Source of the DNA: an uncultured Erysipelotrichaceae bacterium
GTDB lineage: Bacteria > Bacillota_I > Bacilli_A > RFN20 > CAG-826
Assembly: GCA_902800645.1 (NCBI GenBank)
Contig: CADCFC010000009.1
Span: 1-57,002, forward strand
Direction: 5' to 3'
DNA length: 57,002 nucleotides
Shown here piece by piece: positions 1 to 9,672 of the stretch (its first letter is position 1; each line of letters begins with the position of its first letter). A program made the position numbers and the translations under genes. The notes beneath the pieces are model-generated. The model was given only the letters and a program-made list of their open reading frames with translations. It did no database searches and was not told the origin of the DNA.

Positions 1-366
1 TTTAAACTCGCTAAAGCGGTGGAAGAAGCGATTAATGTTAAAGCTAAAACAATCGAAAACGATTTAGATGAAGAAGTTGATATTCTTTTCTTAGTTAATG
101 CGATGTACGCTTTTAATATTGATAACGAGATTAAAGAATTCTTAAAAAGAAACGCTAGTAAGATTAAGTGTCTTGTTAACGTAAATAGCGCCGCTAGTGG
201 AGCAAGCACTTTAAAAAGCGTTAAAAAAGTAGCGGATAAATATAATATCAATGTTTCCGATAAAGAATATCACACAGTGGCCTCTTGGTTATCATTAAAT
301 AAAGATCGACCAAATGAAGAAGATTTAAATAGACTTAAAGAATTTGCTAAAGCAATAGTAAAATAG
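1..366 (+). CDS. Flavodoxin-family protein, 3' part only
   Basis: The reading frame is open from base 1, so the gene begins before the window; GTG at 19 is only an internal codon (residues before it read FKLAKA). The visible part contains VDILFLVNAMYAF and a following stretch with SAASG, which matches the pattern of short flavodoxins (a central beta strand with an aromatic FMN-contacting loop, then a strand with small residues). Flavodoxins are small cytosolic FMN electron carriers. The ending at residue AIVK* is followed by a strong terminator, so it closes its transcription unit. Family assignment rests on pattern only; a flavodoxin-like oxidoreductase is equally possible. Confidence 0.6.
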   Translation, partial: FKLAKAVEEAINVKAKTIENDLDEEVDILFLVNAMYAFNIDNEIKEFLKRNASKIKCLVNVNSAASGASTLKSVKKVADKYNINVSDKEYHTVASWLSLNKDRPNEEDLNRLKEFAKAIVK

Positions 367-397
367 TCTATTATAAATATATGTACGAAACGGAAAG

Positions 398-452
398 GAC
401 AATTACTAGATTAAGCGTTTATTATCTATTACTTCTAGTAAATGTCTTTTTT
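398..452 (+). terminator. Intrinsic terminator after the flavodoxin-like gene
   Basis: GACAATTACTAGA (398-410) pairs with TCTAGTAAATGTC (434-446) with one mismatch, giving a 13-bp arm, and is followed directly by TTTTTT. It separates the flavodoxin-like gene from the nucleotidase lipoprotein gene. Confidence 0.8.
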
Positions 453-486
453 CTTCCTATTTCTTTAGATAATATAAAAAATAAAT

Positions 487-2169
487 ATGAAAAAGTTTAA
501 TTCATTAATTCTATTAACTTTATTAATGACATCATTAACTGGATGTAATTCTTCAAGTAATGTTCCACCTTTAGTGCCGATAAACGATAAAGATATTTCT
601 ATTGTCTATACCACTGATGTGCATTGTGGCTTTGATGATAGTAAATATCTAGGATATTCCGCTGTCTATCAATATAAAGAGAACTTAAAAGAAAATAATT
701 ATGTTTCTTTAGTGGATTCTGGTGATTTCCTTCAAGGTGATTTTATTGGTGCGATATCTAAAGGTGAATATATCATCGAAGTGATGAATAGAGTGAATTA
801 CGATGTTATTACTCTTGGTAATCATGAATTTGATTATGGAATGGATATCTTAAAAGAGAGATTAACTGAATTTAATGGAGAAGTAACTTCATGTAACTTC
901 TCTTATATCGGTCATAAAGAAGATAAATTCACTATGGTAAAACCATATGTCATTAAAGAATATGGCAATATCAGTGTCGGATATATTGGAGTAACCACTC
1001 CAACAACATTAACTGTTAGTGACCCCACTAATTTTATTGAAGATGGAGAAGTTGCGTATTCTTTTGGAGCAGATACAAAAGAAGAATTCTATTCTTTAAT
1101 CCAAAATAATATTGATAGCTGTAAAAATGATGGAGCGGATTATATTATTCTTCTTTCTCACTTAGGTAGCACGAATAACTACGCACCATTTAGATCACTT
1201 GATGTTATTTCTAATACAACTGGAGTAACTGCTTTTTTGGATGGACATGCGCATATCGATATGCCTTGGAAGACGGTTAAAAATAAAAACGACATTGATA
1301 CCTTAGTCGTGGATACTGGCTATAAGATGAATGACTTTGCCTCTTTAACCATTTCTAAATACGGAACATTATCTTATGAATTCATTAATAGTGATCCTTC
1401 TACGATTGAAAGGTCAAGTGAAGTATCAGCCTATATTAAGACTATTACCGATAAAGCAACAGAAGAAGGCAACAAAGTTGTCGCTAATATCGATATAGAT
1501 TTATCTATTACTGACGAAAATGGTAAAAGAATGATTAGAAATAGAGAGATGCCTATTGGTAATCTCGTTAGTGATGCATATAGAAATATTGCTTCTTCTG
1601 ATATAGGAATCGTTAATGGAGGAGGAATACGTGCTAACCTTTCTAAAGGGGATGTCACTTATATGAACATCATGAATGTTCATCCTTATGGAAACGAATT
1701 AGTCAAAAAGAAAACAACAGGATCTAAGATACTCGATTATTTAGAGTTCACTTCTATGAAAACAGAACATGAACGTATCAGAGACGATAAACCTGTTGGA
1801 GAAAGTGGAGCGTTTGCTCATGTGTCTGGTTTAAGATATACGATTGATACTTCTATTCCTACTAGTGTAGTCACTACTAGTAGTGGTGATTTCATTAAAG
1901 TAGATGGTCCTAGAAGAGTTAAAAATGTACAGGTATTAGAGAATGATACTTATGTTGATATCGATCCAAATAAAGAATATATCATTGCTTCCCATAACTT
2001 CCTTTTAGATAAAGGTGGAGATGGTGCGAATATGTTTATTGATGATGAAACTATTCCATATAAGAAGATATTAGACTTTGAAGTACTTATTGAGTACGTT
2101 GTTAATGTTCTTAATGGCCATTTAGTGGATAAGTATTCTTCTACTCAGGGAAGAATAAATGTATTATAG
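487..2169 (+). CDS. Secreted 5'-nucleotidase / cyclic-phosphodiesterase-type lipoprotein
   Basis: 560-aa lipoprotein: basic N-terminus, hydrophobic core and lipobox LTGC with the lipidated Cys at residue 20, so it is expected on the outer face of the membrane. The N-terminal half carries the calcineurin-like metallophosphatase motifs in order: TTDVH (D44, H46), DSGDF, GNHEFDYG, a later LLSHLG and GHAH. The C-terminal half has the nucleotidase substrate domain, with NGGGIRANLSKGD, HPYGNELV and a conserved KGGDGANMF near the end. The family (UshA/YfkN/CpdB-like) hydrolyses nucleotides or 2',3'-cyclic nucleotides outside the cell, usually to salvage nucleosides and phosphate. All metal-binding motifs are intact. 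Exact substrate cannot be read from sequence. Confidence 0.9.
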   Translation: MKKFNSLILLTLLMTSLTGCNSSSNVPPLVPINDKDISIVYTTDVHCGFDDSKYLGYSAVYQYKENLKENNYVSLVDSGDFLQGDFIGAISKGEYIIEVMNRVNYDVITLGNHEFDYGMDILKERLTEFNGEVTSCNFSYIGHKEDKFTMVKPYVIKEYGNISVGYIGVTTPTTLTVSDPTNFIEDGEVAYSFGADTKEEFYSLIQNNIDSCKNDGADYIILLSHLGSTNNYAPFRSLDVISNTTGVTAFLDGHAHIDMPWKTVKNKNDIDTLVVDTGYKMNDFASLTISKYGTLSYEFINSDPSTIERSSEVSAYIKTITDKATEEGNKVVANIDIDLSITDENGKRMIRNREMPIGNLVSDAYRNIASSDIGIVNGGGIRANLSKGDVTYMNIMNVHPYGNELVKKKTTGSKILDYLEFTSMKTEHERIRDDKPVGESGAFAHVSGLRYTIDTSIPTSVVTTSSGDFIKVDGPRRVKNVQVLENDTYVDIDPNKEYIIASHNFLLDKGGDGANMFIDDETIPYKKILDFEVLIEYVVNVLNGHLVDKYSSTQGRINVL

Positions 2170-2200
2170 AGATTAATTAATTGAGAGGATTATATTAAAG

Positions 2201-2794
2201 ATGAAAAATAAGAGACTAGTAGTTACATTACTTTCAATAGTTAGTGCGATTGCAGTTAGTGCGATCGTTGTTATTCCTATTGTGGCGATCAATGCGAATA
2301 AAAGAAATAATCCTGTTTCTCCAACTGGTGAAATTACCACTGTAACTTTTGATTCTGCTTCCTTAAAAGGAATTGGAATTGAACCAGACGGATTAGTGCA
2401 TATTGAACTCGATAGTGAAAAAACTTCTCCAAGTGGTAAACCTTTTAAATCCGTAATGACCACTGTTGATGACTATTCATATTCAACAAGCTATATCGAA
2501 GCTGACGATATACTTAATTCTAGCGGTGGACATATACTGGTGCTCGGCACTAATAACGCTACTTCAACAATTAATACTCATTTATATTTAGAGTTTGAGT
2601 TTGCAAATGACGCTGAATACTTAAGTATTGATATTAATGGTGAATTCTATTTTGATGAAACACTAGCCACTAAAGAAACAAAGATTACCTACGGAAAAGA
2701 CCAGATTAGTGCGTTAACCGTTATTGATATTAAAAATGAATATTACAAAATGGTTATCGATACGATTGCCTTCTCATATAAAGCACTTGCCTAA
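2201..2794 (+). CDS. Membrane-anchored or secreted protein of unknown function
   Basis: 197 aa, starting 31 bases after the nucleotidase stop and preceded by a GAGAGGAT-type ribosome site. Residues about 5-31 form one long hydrophobic segment after MKNKR, acting as a signal peptide or N-terminal anchor; no lipobox and no clear signal peptidase site. The remaining 165 residues look like a beta-rich exported domain with no motif that I recognise. Its position suggests co-transcription with the nucleotidase lipoprotein, and it ends in a shared bidirectional terminator. Confidence 0.7.
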   Translation: MKNKRLVVTLLSIVSAIAVSAIVVIPIVAINANKRNNPVSPTGEITTVTFDSASLKGIGIEPDGLVHIELDSEKTSPSGKPFKSVMTTVDDYSYSTSYIEADDILNSSGGHILVLGTNNATSTINTHLYLEFEFANDAEYLSIDINGEFYFDETLATKETKITYGKDQISALTVIDIKNEYYKMVIDTIAFSYKALA

Positions 2795-2796
2795 TA

Positions 2797-2850
2797 TAAA
2801 AAAAGAATTCTACGACAGGTAACAACTGTTCTAACTAGAATTCTTTTTTA
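2797..2850 (+). terminator. Bidirectional terminator between convergent genes
   Basis: AAAAAGAATTCTA pairs with TAGAATTCTTTTT around an unpaired stretch of about 24 bases. The A-run on one side and T-run on the other allow it to serve both the plus-strand gene ending at 2794 and the minus-strand gene ending at 2867. Confidence 0.75.
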
Positions 2851-2866
2851 TTTAGATTTGTATAAA

Positions 2867-3532
2867 TTAATTACCGCAGTTATATTCGAGGTAGATTTGA
2901 TCGACAACAATCTTTTTATTTAAATCTTCTTCTTTAGCAATGGCACCCATAAGTGTGAGCCGATTATATGGACTACTTAAATTACCTGTAATAGTGTAGG
3001 CAAGTTCATCTTCTGAGATACTAACAGAATAGCCTTCCGCTGTAAAATAGCTCTCATTAAATGGAAATGTATTTTCACTACTAAGAGTCATAACAATTTT
3101 TGTTAGATTACCAATGCCAGGAACATAGATTTCGCGGCTTAGTGCTTGATCATAATAACAACCGGTCAAAGAACCTATGCAAAGATCAAGGTTATATCTA
3201 CCGGTTTTTGTTATTTGTTTATAAAATAAATGGTCGCCGCCAAAAGTGCCATTACTAAAAGAATAGTCCCAAAGAGCGATATAGTTTCCTGGAACATCTA
3301 AATTAAAGAATGCATTATAATAAACCACATAGCCTGTATTCTGAGACGATTTCCTATAGCTTTCATTGAACGCCATTGTAGAAGCGTTTAAAGTTTTATT
3401 TCTTGATGTATCAGAACTAACAAGCTTAAAGTTGTTCATATTTCTTGTAGTGACTAACGCTCCAAGAGTGACAGTTAAGCATGATAATCCTGCTAATATA
3501 ATTGTTTTTGATTTGTTTGTGTTTGTTTTCAT
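2867..3532 (-). CDS. Secreted protein of unknown function
   Basis: 221 aa. The N-terminus MKTNTNKSK followed by a hydrophobic stretch (about residues 11-27, ILAGLSCLTVTLGALV) is a signal peptide or signal anchor. The mature part is rich in aromatic and polar residues with a short segment FFNLDVPGNYIALWDY; no catalytic motif and no C-terminal membrane anchor are visible. It stands alone on the minus strand between two terminators or promoters. I do not recognise the family. Confidence 0.65.
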   Translation of the reverse strand: MKTNTNKSKTIILAGLSCLTVTLGALVTTRNMNNFKLVSSDTSRNKTLNASTMAFNESYRKSSQNTGYVVYYNAFFNLDVPGNYIALWDYSFSNGTFGGDHLFYKQITKTGRYNLDLCIGSLTGCYYDQALSREIYVPGIGNLTKIVMTLSSENTFPFNESYFTAEGYSVSISEDELAYTITGNLSSPYNRLTLMGAIAKEEDLNKKIVVDQIYLEYNCGN

Positions 3533-3680
3533 AATTTATTGTCTCTAGGCAATAAGCATACGGATTTTAAATAAATATTTCAATGAAATATTAGAAAATA
3601 TCGACTACATCAAGACAAATTTTAGATAAAAAAATGTTAAGAATATTATATTCTTATATAAATATTACTTAGTTGCACAT

Positions 3681-3709
3681 TTGTGACGTTGAATATGATT
3701 AAATAATAT
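3681..3709 (+). promoter_or_regulatory. Sigma70-type promoter for the 3737 surface protein
   Basis: TTGTGA (3681-3686), 17-bp spacer, TATAAT-like TAATAT (3704-3709). The gene downstream has a GGAGG ribosome site at 3722-3726, ten bases before ATG 3737. Confidence 0.55.
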
Positions 3710-3736
3710 AGGCATCTATTTGGAGGCTATATCAAT

Positions 3737-5773
3737 ATGAAAAAGAAAATTAGTTTTTTATTAACGGGTCTATTTACTACCACTTTAGGAGTGGGATTAT
3801 TATTAGGTGGATATTCTAGTCAAAATAGAGAAGTAAATAAAGTTGATGCATTACCCGATAATAATGTTGTTTATTTAAACGCTGATTATTGTAGCTCACA
3901 TATATATGCTCTTGTTCTTGCTTATTTTAGTGATGGTAATGGTCACTCTACCATTGAACACATGAAGAAAGTCCCCGATACCACAGCGATATATCGAGTG
4001 ACAGTTCCAAGCGATTATTCTTATACCAATGTTACTTTTACAAGTGCGATAAGTGATCAGTATGAATCTGATTTAAGAATGGAAACAGAATATCTAACTA
4101 TACCCACTAATAACAATAATTGTTATGTCATTGATGATTATGACTGGGATTCGGTTACTCAATATATTTGTGAAGCTAGAGGCAGTTGGTCTCATTATGA
4201 CGATGATATCCCCGATCAAGGAGAACGCTATTACTTAATTAGTAGTAAGACAGACTGGAAATTTGATGAAGCTCCTAAATTAAGCGTAGGAACTCATGGA
4301 GATAAAGCAGAATTAATCAATTACTCCGCTAAACAAGGTGAACAGTTTTTCGTGAAGAGTTATTTTGATGACGAAGTAAAGCAAATTGGTGATGTTTACG
4401 ATGTTGGTAATGTCGATAAAGCGGTTAATGTTTTTGTTAGTCAAGAAGACGCTTTAATCGTCGATGATTATGTAACTCCTCCTGAAGTAGAAGGGTTTTA
4501 TATTAATGGAACTTTCTCGGGAGTAGAGAAATGGAGTTATGACCATACTTTAAAAATGAATGATGTATCAGGAAGCTATCTTGCTGAATATCGCGGACTT
4601 GATTGTGCGCTTGGTGATCAAATTAGAGTCCGTAGTTTCTCTTATAGCCATCACCCATATGAAATGTGGGGATATGTTAGTGATTCTCAAGACGTAGAAA
4701 CATTTGGTCATATGACTGGTGATAACTTTGAATTCACTGTTAGTGGTAATTATGATGTCTTTGTTAAAGAAGAAGGCGATAGATATACATTCATTGTTTA
4801 CACTCATTCTGAATCATACACAGTGGAGTTAACTGCGTGTTACTTTGACGGTAAGACAAAAGTGGAGATGGAATTAGTTCCTTCTCAAGTTGCTTATGCA
4901 AGTAGTGTTTTTGAACCTGATATTCCAAGTGTTGGTGATAAATATTATGTTGGAGCGTTTTATGACGAAGCTTGTGAATATCCTTACACTCCTAAAGTAA
5001 TTGAGTCTAATTGTCATTTATATCTTAAATATGTAAATGCAGCGTATTACGCCTTTACTGGTGATTTAAAGTCTGGTGTATACGATAAAGAATATGTCAT
5101 TAAAACTGGTATTAAGATGACTGGAGTATCTCTTCCTGATGATAAATGGGGAGCAGAGATCCTTTTATCTGTTAATGCGAATGAAAAATATCAATTTGGA
5201 TTATTTTCTGCAAACGGAAGTATATGGCCTAACGCTGGAAGCGATAGACTTCCTCCATCAGTGGAATATGATTACTATGGCTCCTTTAACTATATATTCC
5301 ATCAAAAAGGTACATACTATGTTTTAATTAACGGAAACAATAGATTGGAAGTTTATGATGCGGATGGTGAAGCATTTACGAGAAGCGCATCTCCAACAAT
5401 TAAACTTGATGATAATAATCATGTCGTTACTGAGCTTGATACATTAAAGAGTAATTGGAGTAAACAAAAAGACGAATATAACGGAATTAAAGATAAATCT
5501 AAACTCACTAGTGTTGGCTTTAAATACACTGAAGAACCTACTAGTATTTACGAAGAGTTTATTAATAAGTATTATTTAGCGATTTATTTATATGGTAGTG
5601 AAGAACTTGAAAACTATATCTTCCCATCAATGGATCCAGTTTCTCCTCATCCATATCCAGTACCTACTGCTCCACAAAAAGATTATTCTGCAGTAATTAT
5701 CGCTGTTAGTGTTAGCGTTGCTGTTATAGTTTTATCAGGTGTAGCGTACTTCGTAATTAAAAAGAGAAAGTAA
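3737..5773 (+). CDS. Large surface protein, possible carbohydrate-binding modules, C-terminal membrane anchor
   Basis: 678 aa. A signal peptide occupies about residues 1-28. The exported part appears to hold several beta-rich modules; the first, with VVYLNADYC and YRVTVPSDYSYTNVTF, resembles starch-binding-type modules (CBM26-like) in its pattern, and later parts repeat segments such as FYINGTFSG, YYAFTGDL and FNYIFHQKGTYYVLI. A helical region around residues 575-630 precedes a proline-rich linker, one transmembrane helix (about 652-673) and a KKRK tail, so it is anchored by its C-terminus rather than by an LPXTG sorting signal. A role in polysaccharide or host-glycan binding is inference. 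It has its own promoter and ends in a terminator. Confidence 0.7.
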   Translation: MKKKISFLLTGLFTTTLGVGLLLGGYSSQNREVNKVDALPDNNVVYLNADYCSSHIYALVLAYFSDGNGHSTIEHMKKVPDTTAIYRVTVPSDYSYTNVTFTSAISDQYESDLRMETEYLTIPTNNNNCYVIDDYDWDSVTQYICEARGSWSHYDDDIPDQGERYYLISSKTDWKFDEAPKLSVGTHGDKAELINYSAKQGEQFFVKSYFDDEVKQIGDVYDVGNVDKAVNVFVSQEDALIVDDYVTPPEVEGFYINGTFSGVEKWSYDHTLKMNDVSGSYLAEYRGLDCALGDQIRVRSFSYSHHPYEMWGYVSDSQDVETFGHMTGDNFEFTVSGNYDVFVKEEGDRYTFIVYTHSESYTVELTACYFDGKTKVEMELVPSQVAYASSVFEPDIPSVGDKYYVGAFYDEACEYPYTPKVIESNCHLYLKYVNAAYYAFTGDLKSGVYDKEYVIKTGIKMTGVSLPDDKWGAEILLSVNANEKYQFGLFSANGSIWPNAGSDRLPPSVEYDYYGSFNYIFHQKGTYYVLINGNNRLEVYDADGEAFTRSASPTIKLDDNNHVVTELDTLKSNWSKQKDEYNGIKDKSKLTSVGFKYTEEPTSIYEEFINKYYLAIYLYGSEELENYIFPSMDPVSPHPYPVPTAPQKDYSAVIIAVSVSVAVIVLSGVAYFVIKKRK

Positions 5774-5777
5774 CAAA

Positions 5778-5810
5778 AAAACGTGCTTAGTGTTCAATTA
5801 AGCGCGTTTT
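5778..5810 (+). terminator. Bidirectional terminator
   Basis: AAAACGTGCTTA (5778-5789) pairs with TAAGCGCGTTTT (5799-5810) with one G-T pair and a nine-base loop. It lies between the convergent 3737 surface gene and adhE. Confidence 0.75.
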
Positions 5811-5830
5811 CTCTATAAATGAATTAAAGA

Positions 5831-8428
5831 TTAATTGCCTTTATAGGCTTTCTTTAAGATTTCCATCATATCAGAGACGAGTGGTTCTCTTGGATTAGCA
5901 GGAGTGCATTGATCTTCATATGCTAAATAAGAGAGTTCTTCAATCTTAGACATGAATTCTTTTTCATTAGGAATGATTGAACAAAGGTTCATATCAATAC
6001 CGATATCTTTTCCAAGTTTAAGCACTGCCTCCGCTAAAACGTCTTTCGCATCTTCTTTTCTTTCACACTTTAAGCCAATAGTTTGACAGATCTTTTGATA
6101 TTTTTTATCACAGTTATATACTTCGTATTTTGGCCATAATGCAAGTTTAGATGGTTGAGTACCGTTATATCTAATGACGTGTGGGAGTAAGATACCACAA
6201 GTTTCTCCGTGCACTGTATGGAATTCCGCTCCAACTTTATGAGCAAGAGAGTGAACGATTCCTAGGAATGCATTAGCAAAGGCCATACCGGCAATAGTCG
6301 CAGCGTTATGCATCTTTTCTCTAGCTTCTAAATCGTTTCTTCCGTTTTTAACAGCGCGTGGAAGATAATCAAAGACTAATGTGATAGCTTGTAACGCTAA
6401 TCCATCAGTGTAATCACTTGCCATAACTGATGTATATGCTTCAATTGCGTGAGTGAGAACATCTAAACCGGTTTGCGCGGTTGCTTTTGGTGGGATATTC
6501 GTGGTGAATTCAGCGTCTACAATCGCAATAGATGGAGTTAAGGAGTAATCCGCTAGAGGATATTTCTTCTTATTCTCTTTATCGGAAATAACTGCGAAAG
6601 GAGTGACTTCACTACCAGTGCCAGAAGTAGTTGGAATACAAATGAGTTTTGTCTTTCTTCCTAATTCAGGATATTTAAACGCTCTTTTACGGATATCCAT
6701 GAATTTTTGTTTTAAGTCATCAAAGTTAATTTCTGGATGTTCATAGAATATCCACATGCCTTTAGCCGCGTCCATAGGGGAGCCGCCACCTAAAGCGATG
6801 ATCGTATCAGGTTTAAATTGATTCATTAAATCAACACCCTTCATGACTGTTTTAATATCTGGATCTGGTTCAACATCAGAGAAGAGTTGATAGGTAACTG
6901 GGTTTCTTCTATTTTCAAGTTCATCGATAATTTTCTTTAAGAATCCTAATTCAACCATGCTCTTATCGGTAACGATGAAAACTTTTCCAACAGTTTTACA
7001 TGAACGTAAGTATTGGATGCTATTTCTTTCAAAATATATCTTTTGTGGTACTTTGAACCATTGCATGGTGTTTCTCCTTTTTCCGATTTGTTTGTAGTTG
7101 ATTAAGTTAACTGCGGAGACGTTTCCTCCTACGGAGTTACCTCCATAAGTTCCACATCCTAGAGTTAACGAAGGAAGGAATGAGTTATAGATATTACCGA
7201 TTCCTCCAAAGGTGGAAGGAGAGTTCCAAATGATTCTTATCGCTTTCATTCTATCTCCAAACTCTTTTACGAGTTCTTCGTTTTGAGAGTGAATTGCAGC
7301 GGAATGTCCAAGTCCTCCAAATTCAAGTAGTTTTTCACTTAACTTGAGTCCTTCTTCTTCGTCTTTCACTTTGACGATTCCAAGAACTGAACATAATTTT
7401 TCTCGAGATAATGGTTCGTTAACTCCTATCTCATCTAACTTAACAGCGATTACTTTAGTGTTTGGTGGAACATCAAATCCGGAATTCTTAGCAATTTTAA
7501 CTGCATCCATACCAGCGACATCCGCGTTAAGAGAAGCGTTTGCTACATCTTTTGCTCCTTTATGAGTTTTAAACATGTAATCACTGAGTTTTTCTTGCTC
7601 TTCTTTACTAGCGAAATAGACTGTATATTCTTTTAATTTCTTAATAAATTCGTCATAGATGTCTTTATGAACGAAGGCGACTGATTCAGAGGCACAAATC
7701 ATTCCGTTATCAAATGATTTAGATATATATATATCATTTACCGCTCTATCGATATTTGCGGTCTTATCTACGTAAACTGGAACATTACCTGGTCCAACAC
7801 CTAAGGCTGGTTTTCCTGATGTATAAGCAGCTTTAACCATTCCTGGTCCACCAGTTGCTAAAATAGTGGCGACATCAGGATGATTCATGAGTTCTCTAGT
7901 CGCATCAATTGATGGTTCTTCAATCCATTGAATGCAGTTATCTGGTGCTCCTGCCTTTTTAGCGGCTTCGAGCATTACCATCGCTGCTTCTTTAGAACAC
8001 TTTTGCGCTTTTGGATGGAAACCAAAAATAATTGGGTTTCTAGTTTTAATAGCAATTAATGATTTAAAGATAACAGTAGAAGTTGGGTTAGTAACTGGAG
8101 TTACTCCGCATATTACTCCAACTGGTTCAGCGATAGTGGTAATTCCGGTTACTGGATTTTCATCAATCACTCCTGCGGTTTTTAAGTGTCTCATATTATT
8201 AACAACATATTCGCATGCGAATAAGTTTTTAGACGCTTTATCTTCAAAGACACCTCTTCCGGTTTCTTCAACCGCTAATTTTGCTAAATAGCCGTGGTGA
8301 TCAAGTCCCGCAACGGACATCTTTGCAACGATATAATCGATTTTTTCTTGATCAAAAGTGGATAACTCTTCAAGAGCCTTTAATCCTTTTTTGACCATGG
8401 TATCAATCGTTTGTTTGACATCACTCAT
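5831..8428 (-). CDS. adhE: Bifunctional acetaldehyde / alcohol dehydrogenase AdhE
   Basis: 865 aa, close to the usual 860-900. The N-terminal half (about 1-440) is a CoA-acylating aldehyde dehydrogenase with catalytic Cys245 in NGMICASES; the C-terminal half (from about 450) is an iron-dependent alcohol dehydrogenase with the NAD-binding GGGSPMDAAKG and the metal-binding segments LDVLTHAIEAY and GIVHSLAHKVG. It reduces acetyl-CoA to acetaldehyde and then to ethanol, reoxidising two NADH, and is the main redox sink of mixed-acid fermenters; the protein forms long cytosolic spirosomes. GAGG lies eight bases before its ATG. Both active sites appear intact. Expression is probably monocistronic, with a divergent promoter region shared with the fic gene. 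Confidence 0.96.
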   Translation of the reverse strand: MSDVKQTIDTMVKKGLKALEELSTFDQEKIDYIVAKMSVAGLDHHGYLAKLAVEETGRGVFEDKASKNLFACEYVVNNMRHLKTAGVIDENPVTGITTIAEPVGVICGVTPVTNPTSTVIFKSLIAIKTRNPIIFGFHPKAQKCSKEAAMVMLEAAKKAGAPDNCIQWIEEPSIDATRELMNHPDVATILATGGPGMVKAAYTSGKPALGVGPGNVPVYVDKTANIDRAVNDIYISKSFDNGMICASESVAFVHKDIYDEFIKKLKEYTVYFASKEEQEKLSDYMFKTHKGAKDVANASLNADVAGMDAVKIAKNSGFDVPPNTKVIAVKLDEIGVNEPLSREKLCSVLGIVKVKDEEEGLKLSEKLLEFGGLGHSAAIHSQNEELVKEFGDRMKAIRIIWNSPSTFGGIGNIYNSFLPSLTLGCGTYGGNSVGGNVSAVNLINYKQIGKRRNTMQWFKVPQKIYFERNSIQYLRSCKTVGKVFIVTDKSMVELGFLKKIIDELENRRNPVTYQLFSDVEPDPDIKTVMKGVDLMNQFKPDTIIALGGGSPMDAAKGMWIFYEHPEINFDDLKQKFMDIRKRAFKYPELGRKTKLICIPTTSGTGSEVTPFAVISDKENKKKYPLADYSLTPSIAIVDAEFTTNIPPKATAQTGLDVLTHAIEAYTSVMASDYTDGLALQAITLVFDYLPRAVKNGRNDLEAREKMHNAATIAGMAFANAFLGIVHSLAHKVGAEFHTVHGETCGILLPHVIRYNGTQPSKLALWPKYEVYNCDKKYQKICQTIGLKCERKEDAKDVLAEAVLKLGKDIGIDMNLCSIIPNEKEFMSKIEELSYLAYEDQCTPANPREPLVSDMMEILKKAYKGN

Positions 8429-8579
8429 TTTGTGTACCTCATTTCCTAGTGATTATTTTATTATTCTATGAATATTAATTCAAAAAATTATGTAATGAAT
8501 TCTATTAGTATCGATAGAAAATGTAGATTATTCCGAATTATCCTTATCTTTTATTTTGTCTTTTTTGTGGCTAAAATGG

Positions 8580-8607
8580 TTGTTTACTACATAAAATATG
8601 GTATAAT
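8580..8607 (+). promoter_or_regulatory. Extended -10 promoter for the first fic gene
   Basis: TTGTTT (8580-8585), 16-bp spacer, TATAAT (8602-8607) preceded by TGG (8599-8601), giving the TGnTATAAT extended -10. It lies in the roughly 200-bp divergent interval between adhE and fic. Confidence 0.7.
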
Positions 8608-8631
8608 TTATGCAGAAAAGAGTCACTATTG

Positions 8632-9672
8632 ATGAGAAAATTTGACTATTCATTTTTGCAAGACCAAATTCCTTCTAGATTATTAAATATCCTAGCCGTT
8701 ATTTATGATATAAAGGGTAAGGAAAGCGTTCGTCTTCATGACAATCCAAAACTTTTTAGAAAGTTAAAAGAAAAAGCTGTTAGGGATTCCATTAAAGGCA
8801 GTAACGCAATTGAAAATATTTATACCACTGAAAAACGTATTGATGAAATTGCATCCGGTGATAATAGAGCTTTTTCTCACACTGAAAAAGAAATAATCGG
8901 TTATAGAGATGTTCTTAATGATATTCATAACTATAATGAAAAAATCATTTTTGATAAAACAACAATATTGTCTCTTCATAAGCGTCTACTAGATATTGCT
9001 CAAAGTGAAAATAGAGGTCATTTTAAAAAAGAACCAAATATCATTAGTGAGACTAAAAACGGCAAAAAGTTTGTTGCCTTTGTCCCTACACCGCCTAAAG
9101 AAGTCGAAGAATCGATTGACCAAATGTTAATCGCGTATAACGAAGCAAGTCATAACCCAAATATTAATCCAATATTATTAATCTCTTGTTTTATTTTGGA
9201 TTTTCTTTGTGTTCACCCTTTTGATGATGGAAATGGAAGAATCTCTAGGCTACTAACGTTATTACTTTTATATAAACACGGTTTTGATATTGGAAGATTT
9301 ATTTCAATTGAAAATATGATTAATGAGAATAAAGGTGAATATTATAGTTCACTTCAAAAATCATCTATTGATTGGCAAGAAGGAAAGAATACGTATGAGC
9401 CATTCATGCTATATATGATTCAAGTGCTATATGAGTGCTATAAAAAATTAGATGAGAATGTTTTTTCTCAAATTGACGAGAAGTTAACTAAGACAGAAAG
9501 AATTAAAACTCTATTGTTAAACGCTTTTGTCCCTATTTCTAAAAGAACAATTCAAAACCAACTTCCAGATATAAGCGAAGAATTGATTGAAATGGTTCTA
9601 TCAAAATTAATAAAAGAAGATAAAATTGTGAAAATCGGTTCTTATAAAGACGCGATGTATTATCGTAAGTAA
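8632..9672 (+). CDS. Fic-domain AMP-transferase-like protein, class II
   Basis: 346 aa from ATG 8632 (a TTG just before it at 8629 is the alternative start; the ribosome site AAGAG is weak). The Fic active-site loop is complete: HPFDDGNGR, residues 195-203, with catalytic His195. Near the N-terminus SNAIEN (57-62) fits the S/TxxxE(G/N) inhibitory helix, which places it among class II, self-inhibited Fic proteins in which the Glu blocks productive ATP binding. A winged-helix-like region follows the Fic core. Fic proteins usually transfer AMP to a hydroxyl side chain of a target protein; the target here is unknown. The stop at 9670-9672 abuts the stop of the convergent lipoprotein gene. Confidence 0.92.
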   Translation: MRKFDYSFLQDQIPSRLLNILAVIYDIKGKESVRLHDNPKLFRKLKEKAVRDSIKGSNAIENIYTTEKRIDEIASGDNRAFSHTEKEIIGYRDVLNDIHNYNEKIIFDKTTILSLHKRLLDIAQSENRGHFKKEPNIISETKNGKKFVAFVPTPPKEVEESIDQMLIAYNEASHNPNINPILLISCFILDFLCVHPFDDGNGRISRLLTLLLLYKHGFDIGRFISIENMINENKGEYYSSLQKSSIDWQEGKNTYEPFMLYMIQVLYECYKKLDENVFSQIDEKLTKTERIKTLLLNAFVPISKRTIQNQLPDISEELIEMVLSKLIKEDKIVKIGSYKDAMYYRK